A DNA stretch of 64,000 nucleotides, taken from assembly GCA_037176725.1 (NCBI GenBank), contig JAZBRS010000039.1, positions 29,548,001 to 29,612,000 on the forward strand, read 5' to 3'. Source of the stretch: Posidonia oceanica (Eukaryota; Streptophyta; Magnoliopsida; Alismatales; Posidoniaceae). The position numbers were made by a program, and so were the translations under genes. Shown piece after piece: positions 46,175-57,200 of this stretch (position 1 is its first letter; every line of letters starts with the position of its first letter). The notes under the pieces are model-generated. The model was not told the DNA's origin, made no database searches, and worked only from the letters and a program-made list of their open reading frames with translations.

Positions 46175-48372
46175 GTGACCATCCTGGAGCGTCACCAGGG
46201 CCAAGTAGCGGAACTTGTACACTCTTTCGATATCACAAACCCCACTTTAAAGAAAGAGATCCTCTCGGAGCTTATCACATATGGAGAGGAGGATGATACG
46301 GGCAAGGACGAGAATGATGAGCCATTGCCTGAGTTCCGGCCCTATGACGACGATCCAGAAGGCCCCAACCTCCATGTTGAAGAAGAAACGGAGGTTGTTA
46401 ATATCGGCACAACTGAAGAAGCTAGAGAGGTCCATATCAGCGCCCAGCTGTCATCCCAGGCCAGAGCAGAGTTCATCGCATTCCTGAAAGAGTATGCGGA
46501 TGTCTTCGTTTGGAGCTACGAAGATATGGTCGGCCTCGATGTCGAGATAGTGGTGCACAACTTGCCATTGAATCCAGATGCCAAGCCTGTAAAGTAGAAA
46601 CTGAGAAGATGGCAACCGCAGTGGCTGCTCATTATCAAAGAAGAGATCATGAAGCAGCACAAAGTCAACTTCCTAAAGGTTGTCCTTTATCCTGAGTGGC
46701 TTGCGAACATTGTGCCTGTGCCCAAGAAAGATGGCCGAGTAAGGATTTGTATCGACTATAGGGACCTGAACAAGGCAAGTTCCAAGGACGATTCCCCATT
46801 GCCTCACATTGACGTCCTAGTCGACAATACTGTGGGCCACAAGATGCTTTCCTTCATGGACGGCTTCTTCAGTTATAACCAGATCAAAATGGCAGAAGAA
46901 GACATGGAAAAGACTCCATTCATCACCCCGTAGGGAGTCTTCTGCTACCAAGTTATGCCGTTTGGACTGAAGAATGCTGGCGCAACCTATCAGAGGGCCA
47001 TGACTGCACTTTTCCATGACCTCATGCACCAAGAAGTGGAGGTCTATGTAGATGATATGATTGTCAAAACCAAAGAGCCTGAGGATCACCTTGCCTATTT
47101 GAAGAAGCTCTTTGACCGCTTGAGAAAGTATAAGCTGTGCCTTAACCCCAATAAATGTGTGTTCGGGGTATCTTCTGGCAAACTTCTAGGCTACATTGTT
47201 AGCCAGAAGGGGATTGAAGTGGACCCGATGTAGGCAAAAGGCATCGTGGACATGCCACCCCCTAGGACTGAAAAGGAGGTCAGGGGCTTGCTAGGGTGTT
47301 TACAATATATCGTCGCTTCATTGCACAGCTTACGCCCATCTGTGAGCCAATATTCAAGCTCCTGAAGAAGAATGCACAGATCGATTGGAGCGAGGAGTGC
47401 CAGCCTGCATTTAACAAGATCAAGCAGCTGTTGATCAAGCCTCCTGTCTTGGTTCCCCCCACGCCAGGGAGACCTTTGCTTCTCTACCTTTCTACCACGC
47501 AGCATTCCATGGGCGCCGTCTTAGGCCAACATGATGAGTCAGGTAAGAAGGAGCGCACCATTTATTACCTGAGCAAGAAGTTCAACGAATGCGAAGCCAG
47601 GTACAGCACAATAGAGAAGACCTACCTATCTCTTGTCTAGGCTGCAAAGAAACTAAGGCATTATATGATGGCATACCCAGTTCAGCTCTTGTGCCGGCAT
47701 GATCCTATCAAGTTCCTCTTTCAAAAGCCGGCCATGGTAGGCAGATGTGTTAAGTGGCAGGTGCTACTGTCTCAGTACGACATCACCTTTGTCACTCAGA
47801 AGTCCATGAAGGGCCAAGCCATGGTAGACCATCTTGCTGATTTCCCTCTACCTGAATACCAGCCACTCCAGACACAGTTCCCAGATGAAGACATTCTCTT
47901 TGCAATGGAGGACTTTGAGGAGAAAGACCCTGAAGATCAAGAGCAGTGGTAGTTATACTTCGATGGTGCTATGAACAAGAAGGGTCGAGGCATAGGCGCA
48001 GTGCTGACAACACCTCAGGGACAGATGATTCCCTTCGCGAGGAAGCTGACCTTCAAATGCACCTACAACGAGGCAGAATATGAGGCGTGCATCCTAGGAT
48101 TGAATGTTGCCCTCGAGCATGAGGTATAGAAGCTGCTTGTGCACGGCGATGCCATGCTGGTGATTTCTCAAGTGAATGGCGACTGGAAGACAAAGGATCC
48201 AAAGTTACTACCATATCACGAACACCTGCTGAAGCTGATAGAAGAGTTTGCGAGCATCCGCTTCACATACATGAACAGAGCGAGGAACGCATACGCAGAC
48301 GCATTGGCAATCCTAGCATCCTGGCTCAGTATACCTGAAGACAGCACAGTGATGTATCAGTTACTCGCATAG
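46175..48372 (+). pseudogene. pol: Reverse transcriptase and RNase H domains of element B
   Basis: Same domain order as A: acidic lead-in, RT with DYRDLNKASSKD and VYVDDMIVKT, degenerate RNase H (47490-47850), second RNase H from YFDGAMNKK (about 47962) to NAYADALA. TAG stops at 46595 (CAG in A), 46931 (TAG also in A), 47231, 47638 (TGG in A), 47950 and 48127. A deletion near 47295 shifts the frame. Confidence 0.9.
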
Positions 48373-48389
48373 AGCAGCCTGCACACTGC

Positions 48390-49659
48390 ATGAGCATAGA
48401 AGAGGAAGATCCAGCAGAGGAGCAGCCCTGGTATCATGACATAAAGGCTTTCCTGGAGTCTGGCAGCCTTCCGCCTAGTACCTCAGCAACGGATAAAAGA
48501 ACTCTGACGCGTCTGGCATCAAAGTATGTACTAGGGGCGGGACAGTTGTACAGAAGGTCATACAATCAAATGCTGCTGCGTTGCTTGAACAAATCGGAGG
48601 TTGACACGCTAATGCTTCAAGTACATGTGGGAACTTGCGGCCCGCACATGAACGGCGTCCTCCTGGCCAAGAAGATAATGCTTCAAGGCTACTTTTGGCT
48701 AACTATGGAAGCAGACTGCTGCCGGTTCATACGCAGATGCCACAACTGTCAAGTGCATGGTAACTTTATTCGGGCACCCCCACAGGAATTGCATAGCAAG
48801 TCGTCGCCGTGGCCTTTCTCCACCTGGGGGATTGATGTCATTGGCGCCATTCACCCTGTAGCTTCTAATGGTCATCACTACATTCTGGTGGCAATCGACT
48901 ACTTTACCAAGTGGGTGGAAGCGGCCTCTTACAAAACAGTAATTGTTGTGGCTACAGAAAGTTTATCAGGAACAATATCATAGCCCGGTATGGGGTCCCA
49001 CATGCGCTCATCTCTGATAACGACACAAATTTTATTGCCAAGAGGATCGAAGACTATCTGCAGAGCTTCAACATCAAGCACCACAGATCCTCGCCTTATC
49101 GGTCGCAGATGAATGGCGCAGTAGAGTCCGCCAATAAGAACCTTGTCAAGATCTTGAAAACGATGGCGGAAAATCACAAGGACTGGCATGACAAGCTTCC
49201 TTACGCACTCTGGGCGTACAAGACATCTGTCCGAACCTCAACAGGAGCCACCCCATACTCTCTGGTGTATGGCATGGAGGCGATGCTGCCTATCGAAGTA
49301 GAGATCCCATCTGTGGATCCTATGGGAAGTTGAGTTGGAAGAAGCAGAATGGGTCGAGCGTCCAACTAAATCTGATTAATGAGCATAGGCTGCAAGCTAT
49401 GCACAATGCTCACTGTTACCAGAAGCGAATGGCCAGATCATACTTAAAGAAGGTTCAGCCTAGAAGCTTCCAATCAGGAGACCTTGTTCTGCGTGCCATT
49501 CATCTACCTGATGGTCGAGGCAAATTCCGACCTAATTGGCATGGCCCTTTTGTGGTCAAGCAGATCTTCTCGGGCGGTGCTGTAACTCTTGAGGACATGG
49601 ATCAGGTCGAGCAGTCTGAGCCCGTCAACCTATGCTACCTCAAGAAGTACTATCAGTAG
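48390..49659 (+). pseudogene. pol: Integrase of element B
   Basis: Zinc region ending RCHNCQVHG, core with WGIDVIG, ISDNDTNF and NGAVESANKN, then GDLVLRAIHLPDGRG and YLKKYYQ. One lost A near 48960 and changes near 49310 shift the frame. The Gly after the second catalytic Asp-Asn is Asp. It ends in TAG as in A. Confidence 0.9.
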
Positions 49660-51125
49660 CCTGGGGCAACCCCATTGCAGATCCTTCTCCCCCATCCCGT
49701 CGCTTGCTTTCTCACCCTTTGTACATCTCCACACATCTCTTATCTCATCTCTTGCATCTCTACCCCTGCATATCTCTGTATATTTCTTTGACCCATCTCT
49801 TGCATTTCTTCTCTGCTAAACATGCTCATACATTCTGTCCTTTCCAAACATCATCCCTTTCGAAATCATCATCATCATCCTCATAAATCATGCATTGCAT
49901 TTCACCTGGTGATGAAGACTAGAAGTGCTTGCCTACTCTGGAAGGAGTCCACCTTGCCTCACCTGGCACTACTCGGATGTCTTAGCTAGTGAGGGAGCCA
50001 CCACCCAATCGGGGTAGGCGAATTGCCCAAACTCATAGGACATACACCTCTAGAGGGAGAAAAAATGCTAGGATGTGAGCTAAAAAAGAGAGTAGATGTT
50101 TAAGCTTGGGCACATATGAAAAAGAACAGAAGGCGAAGATAGAAGCTGGCCCTAGAGATAGGAGTGTGCGGTCCAACCTTGTCCCTCCAGGTCATCACCC
50201 AAAGCCTACATCCATGAATCTATGCACCCCTTTTTACTTCCAAAGTAGGGATAGCGGAAGCCTATGAAAAAAAAGGAAAAGGAAAAAGAAGAAGAAACAA
50301 ACCAAAAAAGAAGAAGAAGAAAGCAAGCAAAAGAAAAAAAAAAGAAGAAAGGAAAGAGGTTGGACAAAAATCAGCCTCAGAAATACAGGCAATGTTATCC
50401 CCCCATACCTTAGAAAGGAACCAAGGGTGCAAGCCTGAACAATTTATAACTCCCCCACTTCAATCTAGGCACCCATCACCTCCAAGCCAGGGGCAGGGAA
50501 AGCCTGCATACCCATGTGGGAGAAAACAAAGAAAAAGAAAGAGAGAAAGTAGGTGTAGGTCCTGAAGAGTTTGGCAGGTAGCCTGTCCTCGCCACACCAC
50601 CACTCGAATACCACCAACACCCCTTCCAGAGTGCCAACCAACAAGTTAGGAGTCTAAGCAGAGTCCAGTGAGTCAGGGACCGCTCTCTTCCTCTACAGTA
50701 GGCACCAAAGCACTCCGTATGCTGAGGGCAAAGCATACCAATCATAAATAAAGCATATCAACCCACATCATGCATATCTGTATCACCAATCATTCCTTCT
50801 CCCTCTCAATCATTCCGCTCTGTGAAACTTGCCTCAGCTCTGAGACAGTACTCCTACCAAGCACGCGTTGACGCCGTTCGAGCTGCGCTGGTCCAGAACT
50901 CCTGCCAGTCCCCGCCCCCGTGTCAACAGAATCCCCTCTACTTATATGTCCTTAACTGCTATGTTCTGATGTTAACTGCTGAATATATCGAACTGCTTTA
51001 CCAGCTTCAGATTTCGCTTTCAGTCAGCGATTGTATGCATGTGTGATCTAACTGTCTACAGCCTTGATAACAGGTACCCTGAAGATTATGTAGCACCTGT
51101 CTGCCTACATTCTGCGGCCTGCGCC
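49660..51125 (+). other. Noncoding spacer between integrase and accessory ORF, element B
   Basis: Contains two blocks conserved with A (49905-50060, 50500-50740), a purine-rich tract (50264-50355) and, just before the ORF, AACAG then GTACCCTGAAG as acceptor-like sequence. No coding potential. Confidence 0.62.
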
Positions 51126-52328
51126 ATGGCCTACCCCACTCTCGAGACCCCAGTACACTACTCTGAGACCCTGCAGGGTTGGGTTGGCAAGCTCACCTAG
51201 GATGACTGTGAAAAGCTGCGCCTCTGGGGCATACCAACTAAACTACTGAAGGCAGTTGATGTCGAAGTAAGCCGACACCTCCTGTGTGCTGCCACAAGAT
51301 TTTGGAAGCCGGCACATCATGTCTTCCACTTCAGAAGGACAAAACTGACACCCACGCTGGAGGAGGTGTGCCGGATTTATGGCTTCTCTCGGCTAATGGG
51401 ACCGCTCATCTTCATGAGGTGTAACAAGTACATAGCGGTCCTGAGCAAACTATCTGGGCTCTCTACTGATCGGTGCCAGCAAAGATTGATCTGCACCAGC
51501 AGCCTTACGCCCATGCTACGCCTAGCATACTTCGATGAGATTGTGGACAAGCATGCTGAGCTCGGAGACGATCTATGACTTCGGGGATTTGTCACCTGAT
51601 TTCTGGGCGAGCTGATATTCACACATGGCCAGATGACAATTGCGATAGAAATTGCTGAAATCGCGCTAGCTGTGGTGACTCGGTAGATAGACCTGGCACC
51701 GGTTGTCCTGGCTGAAACCTACTGCGGACTGGACCGCATCTCTCACCTCTGCCGCCACTTCCACGGCTGCGGAGTGCTAGTACATATCTGGCTAGCTGCA
51801 CATTTAAAACTGGACATACTGCGCCCCTAGGGCAATGCTATTGAAACATACTGCAATAGCGGCCATGCCAGAACAATCAAGAGTGTCTCGGAGGAGTATA
51901 AGAAGCTATCAAAGCTAACTAACGACATCGTAGCATGGTGCATCATTCCATCCGCGGTCGAGCCTTTCACTATCTTCTTTGGCACCCACGATGCGCGACT
52001 TGTTGTGCTGCCAGGATTCACCGGGGGTGTGGAGTATCACCCCATCTGGGTCATGCGGCAGTTCGACCTCCAGCAAGGTACCTTCATTGACAGCACAGCC
52101 CCCGGGCTCCTCCAGGCATATCCATTTGGCTCGACATCTGCTACAACTGAGCTAGCTGACCTGATGCAGCACGGAGTGCAGTCTACTGACATAGCATCCA
52201 CACAAGGCTTGGGATGCACTCCTGAATACCTGACGAAGGTGCAGGCGCTCTGGCCCATCAGTGAGATACCTCCTGGCGCTCCCCTGTTCCCTGACTCTAG
52301 ACAGTCAAAGAAAGCCTGAATCAACTAG
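51126..52328 (+). pseudogene. Accessory ORF of element B, DUF7745-like
   Basis: Collinear with the intact frame of element A from MAYPTLETP to the end, without frameshift. TAG at 51198, 51684 and 51828 and TGA at 51576, 51597 and 52317 interrupt it; 51828 is CAG in A, 51576 replaces TGG, and 51597 and 52317 replace Arg codons. The conserved motifs (HLLCAATRFWKPAHHVFHF, FLGELIF, APVVLAETY, GVEYHPIWVMRQF) remain readable. Conservation at the same place in two separate insertions shows that the ORF belongs to the family and was not picked up once. Confidence 0.85.
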
Positions 52329-52599
52329 GGCACCTGCATAACTGTTTGCTTGTTTAGTTTTTATGTTGTACCTTTTGGCCTGCCACAGGCATGTAATCAA
52401 GTTCTATTAATACAAAGGCATTCTGTGCCACTTGTTTGTATTTCAAGTATGCTCCAAATGCATGCATATTCGTGCCAATCATATTGTAGGGCCCCTGGTC
52501 AGACTCGCTGCCTAATGCCGCAGGAAAGTCCTCCTCAATTAATCCGAGTGCTGACCCACGCCATCAAAACAAGCAAGGTCACCGAACTCCATCGCCCGG
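52329..52599 (+). other. 3' noncoding stretch of element B after the accessory ORF
   Basis: Homologous to the start of 14965-15300 in A (for example GGCATGTAATCAAG). No feature beyond that. Confidence 0.6.
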
Positions 52600-53770
52600 A
52601 TCTTCTCCCAGGGGCTGGTACCCCAAACTACTCATTTGACAAACACGTCAGCTTTGTCTCTACCTTTCGTTTTCAATGCCAAGGACGCGCCGACCAACCG
52701 CTGGTATCATCCTGATACCAAGGGCATCTTTTTTGACCGCCCCTTGGTATCATTCCTCCCATCTTTCCCTCACGATATTCCTGGATATCACGAGATGATC
52801 TACTCTCGCAAAACCCATTCATTTGCCGACCGATAAGTCCGATATCTTATCACCCATTCTTTTGCCGGTCAATAAGTTCGATATCTTATCACCCATTCAT
52901 TTGCCGGTCGATAAGTACGATATCTTATCAATCAATCAATCAACCACCTCTTCAGCTGATGATCTTAAACTCATCATTCTTCAGCTGATGATCCGAAACT
53001 CATCTTTCTTTCGGCTGATATCCAGTAACTATCACTCACAACTGTACCTTCCGGTTGATAGGACCGTAAACTATCGCTTCTGGTTGATAGGACCATAAAC
53101 TATCGCTTCCGGTTGATAGGATCGTAAACTATCGCTCCTCGGCTGATGATCCGAAACTCATCTCTCTACGGCTGATATCCAAAATTATCACTTGTAGTTG
53201 TGTTTTCCGGCTGATATCCAGTAACTATCACTTGCAAACGCCCCTTTCCGGTTTGATGATCTGTAAAACATCGCTTTCCGATTTGATGATCTGTAAAACA
53301 TCGCTTTCCGATTTGATGATCCGTAAAACATCGCTTCCGGTTGATAGGACCGTAAACTATCGCTTCCGGTTGATAGGACCGTAAACTATCACTCTTCGAC
53401 TGATGATCCGAAACTCATCGCTCTTCGGCTGATATCCAAAACTATTGTGGGCATTTGCGTTTTCCGGCTGATATCCAGTAACTATCACTCACGATTGCGC
53501 CTTCCGGTTGATAGGACCGTAAACTATCACTTCCGGTTGATAGGATCGTAAACTATTGCTTCCGGTTTGATGGGCCGTAAAACATCGCTCTTCGGATGAT
53601 GATCCGAAACTCATCACTCTTCCGATTGATACCCGAAACTATCTTGCGCAATCGTGTTTTCCGACTGATATCCAGTAACTATCACCCTTCTGGTTTGATG
53701 ATCCGTAAAACATCACTTCCCGGCTGATGATCCGAAACTAATCACCTCCTGCCGATAAGTCCGATATCTT
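52600..53770 (+). repeat. Hairpin repeats of element B
   Basis: First isolated hairpins (GACAAA/TTTGTC at 52638-52658; TGGTATCA/TGATACCA with a 3-base loop at 52702-52720), then from about 52830 a diverged array in which each unit is GAT...CCGTAA...ATC or similar. Stems vary: GATAAG/CTTATC, GATAG/CTATC, GATGA/TCATC, GATG/CATC, GATA/TATC. Unlike A, the units are not homogenised. Confidence 0.88.
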
Positions 53771-54281
53771 ATCACTTCCTTCGTGCAACTTTGTTCCAGG
53801 AAGACAAAGTCCCACATCTCCCTGCAGTAGGAGAGGGTGCCCCTCTCCCTTTGTGCCTCTTTTGTTTCGGTTGCCCCTTTCTGTGCGGCTCCAACCGCCT
53901 TGCTTGCTTGCTCCCCCGGGCGAGGACAGGCTGCCCCTTTTTCCCCTCTCTGTTGCGCAAGTTTGGACTAGCTGCCAAATTTTCGCGTTGCATCGCAGTT
54001 TCTCTTTTAGCATCCTTTTGCATCAATTCTGCACTTCATTTTTATAACATTGCATGCTAGACTAATTGCATTGCATCATCAGCATTGCATCACATTAGCA
54101 TACATTGCATTCCATCAACATCTGCATCTGCATCTGCATTTTGCATTGCGGCGACGAGCCACGATGTTCGGTGCATCTACCGAATAAGTGACTCACGCCG
54201 ATAGCAATTTTGTGCTCTCGCCGGTCAGGCGGAGTGTCTCGTCAACCCTGAGCAGTGGCCTCGCTTCGCTTGATCTCGCTC
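53771..54281 (+). other. 3' untranslated end of element B
   Basis: Conserved with 16742-17298 of A: GGCGAGGACAGGCTGCCC, a GCATTGCATC-rich stretch (54050-54160) and the GTCAACCCTGAGCAG segment. Confidence 0.7.
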
Positions 54282-54290
54282 AGGGAGGGG
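54282..54290 (+). promoter_or_regulatory. Polypurine tract of element B
   Basis: AGGGAGGGG, as in A. The bases that should link it to the LTR (about six, including the leading TGT) are missing, leaving GGGGC joined to AGACACC. Confidence 0.85.
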
Positions 54291-54291
54291 C

Positions 54292-57200
54292 AGACACCCT
54301 ATTTTGACAGGCTGAATTAGTAGAATCTCTCCCTGGTGGCTTCTGAACCAAACCTTAACCTAAACTCAAAATCACACCCTTTTTTTTTTTTCAAAACCAA
54401 AACTCCATAACAAACCCCAAAAACAAACCTAGAACTACACCCATTTTCTAACCCAAAAACCATCCAAAAACCCTAAGAATCCCCCACCAAAACTACTCCC
54501 AAAAACCCTAGAAAACCTAGGTAAAACCACCCTTTTTCTAAACCCAAAATCCTTCCAAAAACCTCCCAAAATCCCACTTCAAATCCTAGGTCAAACCTTA
54601 GAAATCCTAGGTCACACACTCACCCAAAACCACTCCAAATCCAAGTCTTTATCTTTCTCATCTCTCCTGATTATCTTTTTCTCTCTCCTCATTATCCTCC
54701 TTATTTCCTTCTTTTCTTGCTCTCCAGTGGGCCCACCTCATTCTTGCTCCGCCCCACTTATGCCTCTTTCTTCCCTTTATTTTATCTTTATTTTTATTTC
54801 ATTTTATTTTATCCCATGTTATTTAATCTTTAATTTCTTTCCTTCCCTCCCTTTCTTTCTTTCTTTCTCCCTTCCTTTCTTTCTTTCTTTCCTTCTTTCT
54901 TTCCTTCTTTCTTTTCCTTTTTCCACATTAAACCCTAAAACTCTAATTAAAAAGGAAAACACAAGAAGAAACAAATCAAAACCTTAAAAATTAATTAAAA
55001 AACTTAGACAAACAATTAGAAGAAAAATTCAGCTAAAAAGCAACTAAAGACTAAAAATACAATCCAAAAATACAATTAAAAACAAACAAGAGAAAAATAG
55101 AATTAAAAACAAACAAAAGAAAAATATAATTAAAACAAACAAAAGGAAAAAATCCTTTAAAAGAAAAAAAAAACAATCAAAAGCAAATCCTAGAAAAAAG
55201 AAACAATCCAAGATCCTAGGATAAAAATAATTAAAAAACAACAACAAACAATTAACAAACCTAAAAAACAATTAAAAGACTTGACCTAAAAATAATTAAA
55301 AAAAAACCTAATAAACAATTAAAACAAACTTTAAAACAATTAAAATAAAAACCTAAGAAAAACAATTATAAAAACTTAAACAAAACTAAAACCCCTCTAA
55401 ACCCTAATTAAAAAAATTAAAAACAATCTTCTAAACCCTAATTAAAAACCTTAATCTAAAAAACAACCACTTTTTCTATTCCCAAAACCCAATTTCCCTT
55501 TCTTTTTCTTCCTCCCCATTTTCTTTTATCTTTTCTCTTTTTTTTTTATCCGGCCCGGCCCACTACTGCTGCCTCACAGCCTTCCTTCCTTTCTTTCTTT
55601 CTTTCTTTTTTTCTCAGCCTCGGCCCAACCCAGCCCACCTTCTTCTCCTCCTCTTTTCTTTCTTTTCCCGGCCTTCCCCTTCTTCTTCCTTCTTCCTCTC
55701 GTGGCCCACGGCCATCAACCAGCTACCTTCCCTCCATTTTCAAAAACCAAGTTTCCCCCCACCGTCAACTCACCTCGCCTACCACCCCTGCACTCACAGC
55801 CTCTCTCAGCCCACCTGTCCTTTGGCAGCTCATCCTTCTACGGTAGTAACTCCGGGCCATGTCGCACGTCCCATCTGGCCAGCCCTCCTCTCAGCACCAG
55901 TCTCCCCGCGCTCATGGATTCAAATTCTTCACCCAAGTGTCCCCTCCGATTAAAAACCATCTCCTTCTCCACTTTTCCAGAGTGCAATTTGAGAGAGCAA
56001 GAGAGAACCCAATCCCTCCTTCTTCCTCTGAAAATTCCGATTTCCTTCTCCCAGCAACCAGCCCCCTTCCAGCCTCCAAACTCCTGCATTTCACTCCCCA
56101 ATCCACACCCAAATGCCCAGAACCCATTCCACACTTCACTGCCCAGCCAGCAATCCAGAATCCACCCTAAACACCCACAGCCCCCACTTACACGCAGACC
56201 TCCTTCCACCTCTGAAATTCCCAGCTCCACAGTTCACTCCATCTCCCCAAACTCCTCCACCCTACTCACCGAACCACCTGCTTCTCAAGCCATCCAACAC
56301 TTCACCCCCAGACCCACCGTAGCTCCCACACACCACAGCAAACACCTACGCCCAACATCTGCCTAAAAACTTCCAACTTCTCCACCTCCTTCCAGAACCG
56401 CCTCCCAACCAATTCAGCCCTTCCTCCACCTTCACCAAGCATCCAGCAAGCCACCGGAGGGTTCCATCTAGCCCGGAGAGCGACAGAGCGCCACCTCCAC
56501 CTCAACTCCACTGAGCAGCACCCAAAAATCCGTTCCCCTCCTGCAAGCGTGCAACTTTGCTCCAGACTAGCTCCCGAGCTCCGGAAGGACACCAACAACT
56601 CGTTCGGATCGTCGCACGCCGCCGGGAACGTCCGTAGCAGCTGCACCATCTCCGCCGGCTCCTGCTCAACCCACCGAGGTCGGGGGAGCGCTCCAGCCGC
56701 GCAAACAGGTACCTGATCTTGCCAGTAGTCTAGTTTCCCCCCCTTCTTGCTTCCCGGCCCCTTAGATCTAGGTTCTGGTCCCTGTTTCGTCGGATCGTCG
56801 CCGCTATGGAGTCTTCTTCTCTGGTGAGCCATTCCTGCGCAGACCCAGCTCCGGATGTCCACAGCCCCCGCTGACCATGCTCCGAGCTCCACCGAGGTCC
56901 CAGGAGCATCGCCCTACTCTCCACTTCCACCGACGACACCTCCAGCCGCCAGTTCTCCTTCTGCACCTTCTGCAGAGCTCCGCTGGCATTGCCATCCTGC
57001 TGCAGCCTCCGTCATGTGCCGCTGATCATCCTCCGACCTTCAGGGAGGTCCCCTGCAGCTTGCCAACGCCTCAGCTCCGCCGTGTCAAGTCTCCTTCTCC
57101 AGCACAGGCGGTTGCAACTCGCTGCTACTGTAGCTTAGGATTTTTTAATGGCATTTGTTAGCTTCAGGTTTTTTTTTCTGTTAACTTAGTTGTTTTACCA

